A stretch of 64,000 bases of DNA. Source: Cryptomeria japonica. Taxonomy: Eukaryota > Streptophyta > Pinopsida > Cupressales > Cupressaceae. A model generated the notes under the pieces. It was not told the origin of the DNA. It saw nothing but the letters and a program-made list of their open reading frames with translations, and ran no database searches. Every line of letters starts with the position of its first letter. Within the stretch, counting starts at the first letter, position 1. A program made the translations under genes and the position numbers. Shown one piece after another: positions 34,466-46,989 of the stretch. Location of the stretch: NCBI RefSeq assembly GCF_030272615.1, contig NC_081414.1, forward strand, positions 765,617,983-765,681,982, written 5' to 3'.

Positions 34466-37170
34466 AAGGGTGGCGACTCCTACAAAAAATGGATATAAAG
34501 AGGAAATCATTTCCTTGGGAAGAGGAAATAAATGAATCATCAATCACCAATTTGGAAAATATAAAGTGGGTTGCAATTAAATATTACAACCAAAGAGGAT
34601 GAAACCACTCCAAGGTTAATTTGAGAGATCTAAGGAAAAAAACCCTTATTTCTCATTATCAAGTTTTAAATGAAACCTCTTAAATTCTCTTAGCAAGTTA
34701 AGGTTAAAAACCTTTAATCTTGCCATTGTTGAGTTAGACACAAAAACCCTTGATTAAAGCAGATCTGAAAGCACTTCGAAAGTAAAGATACAAGAAGAAA
34801 TAATCATAGTTTGAAGGAGGATTACAGAAAAAGACTAAGATAAGATCTATTTTTAGAATTAATCCTAGAGTTATAAAGTTAAATATTATAATTAAATTTC
34901 ACTATTTTAGATAAAACTATCTTTATAAATATAATGTAGGTATCATTCTAAGTTGGAATTATTGTTTGAAGAAAAAAATAAAAATGTTCTAGAAAAAGAA
35001 ACATTACAATATTGTTGCTTTCAAACCTTGCTTTCAAACTAGTTATAGGCCTAATAGCAATGATTTTCCTATTTTAATACATTTACAACTTGAATTAAAA
35101 TGATTAATGAGGAGACATATACTATCTAATATCTTTAGATAAAATTATTTTTTAATGGATATAAGAAACAAGTTATGATATTGACTCTTTTATACAAATT
35201 ATAACAGTTATTTCTGAATGCTAACAACATTGTATACGTTAAAAGCGAAGATTGTGACTTACCTTGTATTGGAAGAATGTAGCCTTAGGAGAGCAACCTG
35301 GACCCAAGAAAGCAAACACCTACATACATAATCCATTATTGTAATTAGATATAATCTATTCAAGCAGTTAGAGTTGGGTGGTTGGAACATGAGAGGGGTC
35401 ACGCAGGTCCGTTGTTTACCAAGCCTAAGGAATGGTTGCTTCTAACCTCTTTGTTACACTTGGCGGCCCATGTGGCTTTCCCTTCAAGCCCATTACCGAT
35501 ACTAGTCTTACCTTGTGGGTTTGACATATAGGTGCAATCTGGCTCTTTGATTCTGAGGGTCCTTATGATCACTTGCGAGCCCCTCATTGCCACTAGATTA
35601 CACTTCTATTCATTCTAAGTTGTATACCTTTAAACGCATTAAACACTTTCCATCTTAGTAAAACTAGCATGAAGAGGGTAACTGGTTCCTTGACTTCATG
35701 GGTCCTTATGACCACAAGGAAGCCCCTCGTCATCATTGGATACTCTTCTCCATCCTCTCACACAAGATGGACTTAATAACATTTTCTTGATAATACCCTA
35801 CTGAACAAACAACATTAATTTCAGATATAACTAAACAGTATACTTTCTTAGGTAATGTTAAATCTGACATATTAAAATAATCTCTCTCTATATATAAATT
35901 CAGAACAACAATATTATAATATAACCACATAATATATATTTCCAGCATCCTTAGTATTATCGGTGTTGTTCCTAATATAAAATAATAATATCTGAAAGAG
36001 ATCTTATGTGATAATAAGTAGGTTAGGGGCATAATTATCTTACCTGTCCTTGGTGAAGAGAACCGGACTTGTTTAATGGTTTGCTGAGTTGTCAGTTGAT
36101 TGAAGATAATTTCCCTATTTTATTTTCTTTTTCCCCCTAACCTCCTTTGTGAGAAGTAATGGGCCCATATTTAAAGGTAGACTCACAACATTTTGGGAGA
36201 GACGTGACTTATTGAGAGTCACGTCCTCTTCTTAGTAACATTTCTTTTCCACTATCATGACTCTTAGGAGACACGATTACTATTTATAATTTAATACTAA
36301 ATCAATATTTACTTATTAATGGAATTTATATATACTTATTAATCATCATTATGTTAAAATTCAGTTATTAGTAACATAGAAATCTTATAAAAGTATTTGC
36401 TTAATTAATTTAATTAATATTATATTGTTTAACTAATTCAATTCATATTATATTGTTGATGCATGATTACTCAATATTAAATAAATGTATTTCAATTATA
36501 TTTTAATTATATTTTTATTTTTATTCTTTTGTATTTTAATTATATTTCAAAGTGGAGACATTACAATTAAAGTTGTTAAGACTACTTTTAATGCATATTT
36601 TATTGTCAATCAATTTCATGTTTTCTTCAATTACTATGGTTAGGATTCTCCTCAATTAATGTTTTCAAATGTCTTTGTTCAATTTGTATATTCACTCTCC
36701 ATCCATATTGTTGCATTTTTTTTCACTTGAAAGGTAAAAATGTTTATAGCTATTCCCCTTATTCTTTTCTTTCTTGTGTTGTTAAGTTTCACCTCATGCA
36801 ACATACCGAATCTCTTATTCACACATGATGCTTGGGATATTTATGCACTAAAGTCCTTCCCTTGAAAGGAACTCTAAGTAGTTGTAGTCATTTATGGTAT
36901 GGGTCATCTACCACTTCAGATTGTTCAAGCAATGCACAACACAATATAACTAACCAATACATGCATCGACCTATCAATTATCATATCGACAGGAAAGATT
37001 CACTAACCCATATAATAGTTGTACATGTTGTCTTCCAATCCTTTATGTTAATGTTGGCAGGACTACTTTCAATTCATGTTTCATAGTTGAATTTCATGCA
37101 TTCTACAAATAGTATTGTCGGGATTGTTGGCCTAGTTGTCTGGTTAAGCTGCTTGATTTTGTGTTTGAGC
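34466..37170. repeat. Block B copy of repeat block S
   Basis: Same as 7316-10020. No gene. Confidence 0.6.
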
Positions 37171-40100
37171 TTCTTGGGTGTTAGTCTGAGCTAGCTACTT
37201 GTCCACATCATCTACCAGTTTGTCTACTTCAAATTGACACATCACTATTTGAATATTCATTATGGTGCTTATTTGAATCAAAGTAAGGCAAATATTTGAA
37301 CTTCTGAGTTTATTATCTACCATAAAGGATTGTATTTCATTGGGAAATATTTATTGAAAGTCCTGGCACAATGGTGTGAATGTTCATGTGTAACCTTTTG
37401 ACTATTCCCATATCCCCATTTGTTGCCTGTGTCAGTTTGATTGGTAACGTTGCAAAAGCTAGGTATATAGACAGGTTTGATCATTCTATTTTATTTGTCC
37501 ATTCTATTTTGGTGTGATGATTTCAAAAGCTTTTATTGTGTGAAAGTGAGATGTTGTGATTGTTAGCTCCACATCTTTCTTGCAAACTTCATGGAGTCTA
37601 ACTTTGGGCACTACATGAGTGGTGCGTAATTTTTTTCTTCATGTCTTATGCTTTTGACGATTTTAGAGCTCTTATTTTTAGATTCAAACGATAGAAGGGA
37701 GGTCGCGGTTGATGAATGACTTGGCATGTCAAAGTAAACATATGTATTCTTCATTGGAGTGGTTGATTGGCTTTCACTTCATATATTTATGATTATTATT
37801 GAAGTAATTGCCAATTCAGTAACAATAGTGTGTGGACTCCCCAAAGTCTGAAATAGATGATGGGTACGTAAAGAGAATATGATATATGTGTGAGACTATA
37901 GGCAATCCTTGAGTGACTATTACTGTTTGAAAGAATTGTTTCTAGTTAAATATGAATTTCTACGATTGGGTCATTGTGTTAAAAGCAACAACATGATGTA
38001 CAGTTTGAGTTTCAATAGATTTTACAACATCCCTCTATTCTTTGTTCTCATGAATTGTATTCTTGACTTTTGATGAATTTCTTAGGTTTAACCACTTCAC
38101 CTCTCTCTATATATTGTGTTTCTTAGTAATTTGAATGTTTTTAGGTATGTTGAGTTTCAATCAATTCTACTTGTTAATTTTTTTACTATTATTATCCATG
38201 TAAGTTTTGAAGTTAAGTTTTTAGTGTTCATTCTCTCTCATGTAGTTAATATTCTTCTCAATTTGGAAAATTTCAATTCATCCTCAATAGTATTGATTTA
38301 AATAACTTTAATGCATGTATAACAATTTCTACTTGTTATTTTGATTTTCTCTTTCTCAATCTTGTCTGTATTTCTCTCAAACAAATCGACAAATGTAATG
38401 ATTTCAATATTGAATTGAAATACTTATTAGAAAAAAACTATACTTTTTTTGACCACAATACACATGAAAACAAAAATCAGAAGCAAGCATAGGACGTGTC
38501 GAGGGTTCACACAAATGTGAAGGGGAAAAATGATTCCCTAGGGTTTTCACCCAAGGAATGAAAATCTCTAGTGATATTTTTCACATAGGGCCTTTACATT
38601 CAAAAGAGGATGGGAAATTCACTAGATCTAGTCATGAATTAGATCAAGACTAAATGCTAAGTGAATTTGAATTGAAGGAGGTTTCCTCTTTTGTGAGTTA
38701 AAGTGTTGAAATTAGGTAAAATAATGAAAAATGAAGGTAAAAGAATGAAAATAGTGAGCTATAGTCATAGGATTTTGCCTGCACCTTGAATTAAGAAATG
38801 TAAGTTGAATCATACCTGCTCCTCGAAACTACTCACAAATTGCCAAGATCGTGGCACATCACAACAATCCTCCGAAATTGTTGCACACCAAAGGGAGATG
38901 ATTTGTCACTATGAATGAAGCCTATAATGAGGAGTACAACTCTGTACCATTTTCTTGCACACAAAAAAAAAGGGACATGTGTTCGGAATAGGGGTTTGCC
39001 TTAGGTCAAACCCTGATTTTGGAATTAACCATGAAATTGAAATAAATATAATTGAAATGACTGAAAGGAAAGGATCTGCTTTTGAGGGAGATGTTGAATT
39101 ATGATTGAGAACTGAATTATGATACCCCCTTGTGAAGTTTTTCTTGCCTCCACATGGAGTTAGGGTTTAGGAAGTCTTCAACAAAATAGAATGAATAATG
39201 TCTCCTTCAATGCTTGAAACTTGACTTTACTGCTGCTCCTAAGCTGAAAGAAAATTGATAATTCTCAAATGCTCTTGAATGTTTGATCTCATGTGTGCTC
39301 TTGATGCTCATGTGTTTGATTGATGCTCAAATGTGAGGGGAAATCCTCTTTACATACTTTCCTGTCAGTGAAATTTGCTAATTTTTTGACATGAGTCGAC
39401 ACAGAGAGGGAAATCTCACTCAATTTTGAAATAGGACCAAGGGGTCAAATTGGGCCCAATTTAGGGAGGACCATGGCATAGCGCCACAATCTTAACCTAT
39501 TTTGGGGTAGACATAAGGTGCCAGATGAGGTGCAATTTGAGTTTAGATGCCATTTTTGATGTGCAAGAGCATAATAAGGTCTTGAATCAGGCCAAGGGGC
39601 GCAAAAACTAAGGTGAAGACTGAAATACGGTGAAAATTGCAAATTGTGCAATTTTAGGACACTACATTTTCTCAACATTGCAAGTAGGCTTTTTAAGTTA
39701 AAAAAGAGGCTGATTTCAAATTACAAAAGAATTATTAAATGATATTTAAAAAATAAAAAAAATATATTTTTGACTAGATGAGAAAATCTTCTCCAAAAGG
39801 GGTTTTTTTTTATAATGATAAATTTAGTAGACAAAAGGTGATACTAAATGGAAACTGCCAAATTCAGCTATGTTGGACTTCAAAATATTATTACAAAAAA
39901 AAAATACATCAAAATTTAATTTAATTTTTTTTAACACTGCATATATATGTCCTCTATTTGGAAAATTAAAATCAAAGAAAAATAAGTTCTTTTTCATTTT
40001 TTTTGGTGATACTACCTAGAACTCCTGATTTTCGGTATTTTTTAGCAATAAAAATTCTGTCTTTGAATATATATAAAAAATATCAAATTATTTTTTAATT

Positions 40101-42260
40101 TTTTTTAAAAATAACAGACATAAATTTCATTAATATTTTTATATTTGATCAATTTACATCATTTTGAAAATTCAATGTAGAAATGTCACTTTTATGCAAT
40201 CTAAGTTAAAACACTTTTATTTGTGTTGGCCGCTTCCTTTATAAAAGGGTGACACAACATTGTGCTTTTACCCCAAAGCAAAAAAACACTACAAAAATAG
40301 CAATAAAACATAATCAAATAACTAGAAATGAACAATCTTAGAAGAGATAACGTAGTGGTAGACACTATTGCCGAATGGATAGCAACCCATAAGAAACATG
40401 GAAAATAGAATTGATAGCTAGGTACAAACTTGAAATTTTTTAGGTCACCCAACATAAAGAGGTTTTCTTTTTTAAAATCCCTTGATTACATAAATTCTCA
40501 TAAGAGAAAGAGAAGGATATATATATCCATCCCCACATGCAACAAAATAAAACATATCCACAAAGTGTGGACATGCCAAACAAAGAGAACATAACAATAG
40601 CCATTTGAGTATTGATGCCATACTAAATCATTTGGTAGTCAACCTTCAAAAACCCCATTACAAACAAGCAACAAACTAAATATAATTTTTTAAGCTAAAT
40701 GACTTTTCTATAACCATGTGGAAAAATTCATAACCACTGACCACAATGATCCATCTCACTAAAGAGAAAAGGAAGATGAAGCATACATCCATAAGAAAGT
40801 TCAACTCCCTGAACAAGACACTCATTGGGAGTATCAACCTCTCAGAAGAACAATGTTCTCATTGGTCTTGCAATCAACACCAGTCAATTTCTCCTCAAAA
40901 GCATTGTATTGAACTTGTATCTCTCTTAGAGTGATATGTAGGTTTGGGTTGGACTAGAGGGAGGATTTCAAAGTGTTGAGATAATGAGTCATTCACACAA
41001 ATGATTAGGGCTTCCATTTGAATGGAATTGAAAGTGTGGGAGAATGCAGCATGGTAGCAAAAATTTCAAATGTTTTTCAAATTAATGTGCCTAAAGGTAT
41101 ATGAAATGATATTGATATGTGAGGATAGCTTGAGTAATGCTACTTTCTAGGACCAAACTTAGAAAAAGGGATAGGGTGGTATAAATGAAGATACTCATAC
41201 AAACATTAGACATAGGGGGAAGAAACAACAAGCATGCTTGATAGTCTTCTTTTTAGTATAAAAAAGACAAGATGGTGTTAGGGAGATGGAGAGATGATCT
41301 CCTATAGGATCCTTCACATGTAGAATTTTTCAAGCCTTCGATTGGGCTTAGATCTCGACTTTCAACTTCTAAATAAGAGGACTTAGCTTGTTCTATTTTC
41401 ACATGGTTGTTCTTGCAATTTCATTTACAATTAAAATGGGTTGACAGGGAACAAGTTGATAGGATTTATCTATATACAATTTAAAAGGGAAAGAATGGAA
41501 GTTTCAATTGTTTGGCCATTTCAAAAATGTATAGAAGTTAACATGGCAGGAGGTAGACATCAAACCAGCTAGTTGAAGAAAAACAATCCTTTGAATTTGA
41601 AGAACTGGAGGTGATCTGAGGGAGAAGCTTTAATTGGGCCTTGAGATGTTGTATGTTATCCAATTGAATCCAACTGGGTGTTAGAGGTCTTGAAAAAAGT
41701 GAATGCCTTTTTAAAGGATTTGTTTGCTTTAAAACAAGTTGTTCAAAGCAAGAAGGTCATTGTCAAGATGAAGAAGACAATTACACCCAATAAAGGAAGA
41801 AGAGCAACTTAAACCATGACTCATAGATTCATTCTATGAGAATTTCCAAATAGAGTTGAAGGGGGGTTGAACCATGAATTTTGAAGTAAGGAGAAAGTAA
41901 TAGCTTATCCATCCATTTTACAAATTCTCATGATCAACCAATTGAAGTAGCTTGAGTACGATGGAATACTAGATGTTTCCATGGATAATTATCATCCAAT
42001 GTCCTAACAATCCATTTGGTAGTTACCTTGGGTGTAAGGATAAATGATTTTTGGCCCTTCTTTATCTTTGGTTGAATATAGCGAATCCATGACATACTAG
42101 GCAACCCTTTTTTATTTCCTTACTTAGACCAAAGGAAGCTCCCAATTAACCGAGACAATTGATTGTAACAAGCTTAAAAAGGAAGCCAACATTATGAAAT
42201 GTATGCATGACTAGCAATAAGGATGTTATTGACATTTTATATTGTACTAGCCATGACAAG
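37171..42260. other. Block B copy of the non-coding tail
   Basis: Same as 10021-15110, including the LTR-like repeat (38450-39680). All six internal single-base differences from block A fall at 39508, 39802, 40106, 40198, 40363 and 40373. Confidence 0.6.
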
Positions 42261-43636
42261 AATTCAATCAAGACTATTTTTTCTTTAAATTTGTTCAAGG
42301 TGGTTATTTTATCAACTTGGTTATTAACATGTGACTTTGATAGCATCAATATAAATGAATCACCAACCAATTATAACAAGTTCAGCCTATCAAACTAGAA
42401 TAAAAAGTTAGTTTGGTTATGTCGATATAAATGAATTAATTCTCACGATACTTATTATATTGGCAACATACTCATTTTCTTAGGGGTAGAGAAATAGGAG
42501 ACCAATCATTAGGTTAGGGGCCATTATAAAGTTCCCTTGCATGGAGTCCATCATTTTAATTTTTCCAAGGCCTGTATATAATAGTAGGGTGGAGAAAGCA
42601 AGAGCAAACCCAAATCTAACCCTAACCATTATAAAGGTAGGGCAACTAAAATTAAGGTAAAGGATCCTATCCAAAGATAGAATTGGTAGTGTATCATCTT
42701 TGGTATACTTGTCATGCCCTCGTCAATGACATCATATCACAATCCATTTTAAACCATGGTTGGTGCAGGAGCACCCGGGTTTATTTGCAATGAACACCAA
42801 CCAAAAAAGAAAATACTTCCAGTTTATTTCCTGATTTTAGTTTTGGTGTGCTTGGTCAGGCTTCACTCTAGTCAATTTTGCAAAGTTTGTATCTCTTGAT
42901 AACAATGATGATTGTAGAAGGTGAAGATGACTTGTACATAATTTTCCTTCATTCAATGTCATAGAAAACTCACATCCATGAACTATTTGAGAAAATGCTT
43001 CATTGAAATAAACTCTCATGGATGACGATGATTGGAGATGATGCACAAACTAGATTTGTTGATAAAGCTTTAGAAAATTCAAGCAAATCTAATTTTGTAG
43101 GTGTAAGGCCAAATACCACGAATTTTTCCAACCACCTTGTAGCCTGTACGAAATTCTTGTATCAGCTGATTAAATTTCAATTCCAAGCATAAACAGTGAA
43201 TAAGAGAAAAGTTGCGGTGAGACAACATGGGCAATGTAACCAAAGCGACCTAAAGATATATTGATATCTAGGAAGATCGAGCCAGGGGAATTTGGAAAGA
43301 CATCGGTTAAGAGGAAGCAATAGAAAACATATGGCATTTCTTTGAATGCGATATAAATTAGCCAGTGGATATTATGGATAAAAGGGGAGAAAGGACTGCG
43401 TTTTGATAGGGGGAATTGGTGGGCTATGGAATGAGAGGAGTGTGTAAGAAATGAATGTGCATTGAGAAAAGCCTAGGTAAAAACCTTTGTTGTAATTGAA
43501 ATTTATACTAATTGAATTGGATGTAAATAGAAGTGTATTTCCATATTTCCATCTATAAACAAACAGTCTCTATTTCTGCATTTGTGTTTTGAGTGTTGAG
43601 TTTTAAAAGTGTAAGGCAGGGGAAGCTTTTTGTATC
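42260..43636 (+). mobile_element. LTR-like region in block C
   Basis: Fourth copy of the tRNA-iMet LTR-like region, ending GTATCA before AA and a primer-binding site at 43640-43651 (TGGTATTAGAGC, one substitution). It lacks a short stretch near 42925 present in the other copies. Confidence 0.6.
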
Positions 43637-43795
43637 AAATGGTATTAGAGCTTGTTGTCTTGAGCATGTAGAGGATACACCAGGACCTATGGAAGTGTGA
43701 AACAGTTGTGAAGAAGCTCATGTGGGTTGTTGCAGGTGGAAGAAAGAAGTCTTGACCAGTGAGAGCTTGAAGCCGTAATTAAAAGAGTAACAGAG

Positions 43796-44197
43796 ATGCT
43801 ACCTCGAAGAGGGATGCCCAAAATTGAGGAGGTGTTGGAGTGATTTCGAGAGATGATACGAACTGATATTAGAAATAAGGTGAAATCAGCTTCAAGAAAT
43901 GAAAGAGGACATGTAAGTGATGAAGGAAGTGAATTGGAAGAAATAGAACACGAAAAAGAAGAAGAACAACCTATAGATCCTAGAGAAGAAATATTTTTGA
44001 GGATTCTATCGATAATCACAAAAACTAACAAAATGGAAGTGGCAAACTTTTTTGGAACATTAAATCCAGATCAGTTGATTGATTGGATAGATGAGATGGA
44101 AGATTACTTTGAAGTGGAGGAAATCGGAGATCCACTAAGGGTAAAGTTAGCTCAAGAAAAGTTGAAAAGGCATGCTGCATTATTATGGTGGAAATAG
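43796..44197 (+). pseudogene. Truncated gag in block C
   Basis: The longest surviving version of this gag remnant. After the shared TGA (43841-43843) the frame is open from 43853 to 44197 (114 codons): MIRTDIRN..., the acidic EHEKEEEQPIDP segment, the LNPDQLIDWIDEMEDYFEV core and RVKLAQEKLKRHAALLWWK. A TAG then follows where block A has GAG. Domain content is gag capsid N-terminal only. It is joined to the same foreign segment as in block A, so truncation predates the A/C split. Confidence 0.7.
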
Positions 44198-44225
44198 TTG
44201 CAAAAACAACACGTAATGAATTGAG

Positions 44226-45625
44226 TGTTAACTCTAAGGCATTTTTGGCATTAGTGTCAAATGTTCTAAATGCATGTTATATTCTCCCATAGACATTTAT
44301 GTCATTTCATGGTTACATTGCTTGGAATGCTTGTTCCTTGGCATAGTTGTACATATGTGGTGTATTATAAGTGACCAAGTCACTTGGAGATAAAGAGGTG
44401 ATAAATTGCATGAGTTACTTTTGTGACTAAGTCACTAGGTGATGGTAAATTGATGAAGTTACCTAAGAGACTAGGTAACATGACATAACGTTTTCCCACC
44501 AACAAGGATCTAGTGGGCACAATAGTTTATTTATTATTCTCGACTAAAATATGTGGTGAATGAGACCTGACATATCATCGATATTTTGTAAAGGCATATT
44601 ATATGGTTTCAAAGCTTATCATTGTAAAAGCATTGTTTTCATTTGTAAAAGCCCTTGAGCTTGACCTAGGGCATGCTAATATCAGCTAGGGTTTGGATTA
44701 CCTATGGCCAGAGAACATTGTGAGAGTGATTGATCTTTTGGAATTGCAATGACAGTTCAGTTTTGATAACAGAAAGAAAGAAGTTTGGGCAACTGTTCTT
44801 GAGTACTTTTTGGTTGAGAATCTTCGATCCTAGATTTCATGTACAAGTAGTTTGAGTTGAGATTTTCTTGTCGGTCTTAGCGATACCAGGTGTTTCCAAT
44901 CCTTAATCTCATTGTATTTTGAAAAGAAAACTGTTAAGGATTTTGGTTATGTTATGATTAAGTCTGAAAATGCTCTCTAATTGCTTTTGTTTACAAATGG
45001 TTGAGTCATGCATTTGTGAAAGGGAGTAAAGCATTGTATTTTGTTAAACCTATTCTTCTGTTTAGGGTATATACTTAGGGTTTATGATTTTGTTTTTTCT
45101 GTAACTGTAATGTTTATCAAACCCTAGTCAGGGTATTTCGAGCTAAGGGTTTTGCATAATTGTATAGTTTTTTGTTCTAACCCTAGTCAAGGGCTTGTCG
45201 TGTTATGCACATTCAAATGTGGGTGTATGTTTTGTCATTTAACCCTTGTTGAGTTCTTAGTTTTTTCCTTCTCTTTGTTATGGGTCTTTCTATTAACCCG
45301 AGTTTGGGTTGGTTGATAGTTTTACAGAGGCACTTTTGATTTGAAAGACAGTTTGAACAATGACAATCTTAACTCTGTTTGTGAACATTGTTTCAATTAT
45401 CATTCATATCACATGATTTATAATAGCAAATCATTATGTTGTTAAGGCATTGAGTAGTATATTATCATTCTGGTACTTGTTAAAGAGACCGGTTAAGGAT
45501 GTAAGTTATGTTTCCGTTTGAATATGCAGAACACTATATGTACTTTCTTGAATTCATTCTTCAGGGTATTGAACAAAAAAGGAATATTATTCTCAGATTG
45601 TAAAATTATTTCATTCGTATTCTTG
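44226..45625 (+). mobile_element. Hairpin-rich LTR-like segment in block C, left part
   Basis: Diverged copy of 5916-7290. The GTTACCTA/TAGGTAAC hairpin is kept at 44458-44479. The right end with its TGGCGACTCC motif is displaced to about 51720-51740 by the inserted DNA. Confidence 0.45.
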
Positions 45626-45748
45626 TACTTGAAAGCTCTATTGATAGCACATTCACTGCTCTATGAAATTGATCAATTGTAAAAGTATCTCATATTTCTA
45701 TGTATACAAACATATACACATCAGTTTGTTGTACTTGAACTTCTACCT
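45626..45748. other. Left flank of the inverted-repeat unit
   Basis: Short sequence absent from blocks A and B. Together with 51094-51725 it forms the host of the inserted inverted-repeat unit. No gene. Confidence 0.4.
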
Positions 45749-45774
45749 GGGTAAGTGCACAAAGATGGTGGTCA
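45749..45774 (+). repeat. Left terminal inverted repeat
   Basis: Matches the reverse complement of 51068-51093 without mismatch. One further base outward (T at 45748, A at 51094) also pairs, but may instead belong to the ACCT flank. Confidence 0.9.
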
Positions 45775-45960
45775 AAAAGGGGCGTATAAGTGAACACTTT
45801 TTTTTTTTGAAATCAGGTGAACCTGAACTTGGAGGCAAAATTTGAAAGTCATCCACTCAAGATATGAAGATAATCAAAGAACAAATATTGTAGTACTCTA
45901 AATGTAGTTTCCAAAATACTAAACTTTTTCAAAATTGGATAAGATTAAGGGGGTCAAATC

Positions 45961-46201
45961 CTTCGCGCACTAGAAACATACCCTGATTTTTTTAGAAAAA
46001 ACATAACATAGTGTCTTACGTGCTCATCAAAAAAGTCATATTTAGATTTAGTATTTTGACAAATCCTTTGGCAGAAAGATAGTGAAGAGTGAGCACTAGA
46101 ATATGTGTATTTTTTTGTAATTTTTTGTTGAGTATTTTTTTTTTTATGATTTTTCCGATAGAGCATATCCTGAAAATTAGGTACCTGTTCGTGCGCGAAG
46201 C
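45961..46201. repeat. 240-bp imperfect inverted repeat
   Basis: CTTCGCGCAC near 45960-45970 is mirrored by GTGCGCGAAG near 46191-46200. The adjoining roughly 30 bases on each side are also partly complementary. It may be a small nested foldback or MITE-like element. Confidence 0.5.
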
Positions 46202-46639
46202 ATAAGTTGCACTAAAAAAATCGAAAATGCAAATTTTTTTTTAAAAATTGTAAAGAATCAAGTTCACTACAATAATATATAATTTTTTTAAAATTTAGAT
46301 AATTATATCAAAATTTATTAAAAAAATGGTGCACGTATGTCTGTGAGAACTATGGAGACATTGGTAAAAGAAATTCAATAATAATATGTTATTGTTGTTC
46401 AAATTTTTTTAAAAATATATGGTTAGAAAGCTCAGAAGATGGGTGAAAATATGGTGGAAATTTTAGAAATACCCACTTGATGATGTGTAAACCTGATGAT
46501 GACAAAGTCGAGAAACCAAGTTGATAAAATAAAACATGCCAAAAAGGAGGGAAATGGAGGGAAATCAAACTTGCAAACCGTAGCTTTGTGTATGTGTGTG
46601 TATTGTCTCCCTCTCTCCCCCTCTAAAGCGTGTACAAGG

Positions 46640-46832
<193 letters not shown>

Positions 46833-46989
46833 CTCTCCTTCCAATATATCTTCTTTTTGTTTGCATATATATAAGGTGATAAGAAGATTGACAAGGTGGT
46901 CGGTTTTTTTTTAAAGAAGATAGTATATAAAGTAGAAAATTTGAAGAAAATGAAGGTATTGGTTGAATAATATTTATGGGTCGTATGGT

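Larger units (their letters stand above)
27151..42297. repeat. Block B, second copy of the >=15.1-kb direct duplication
   Basis: Near-identical to 1-15147. It starts inside the AATAAA signal of the ankyrin gene only because the window starts there. It ends where block C begins: after a shared tract around 42260-42297 the sequence switches from the end of the duplicated block into a diverged copy of the 3908 region. Every feature of block A recurs here at +27150. Confidence 0.95.
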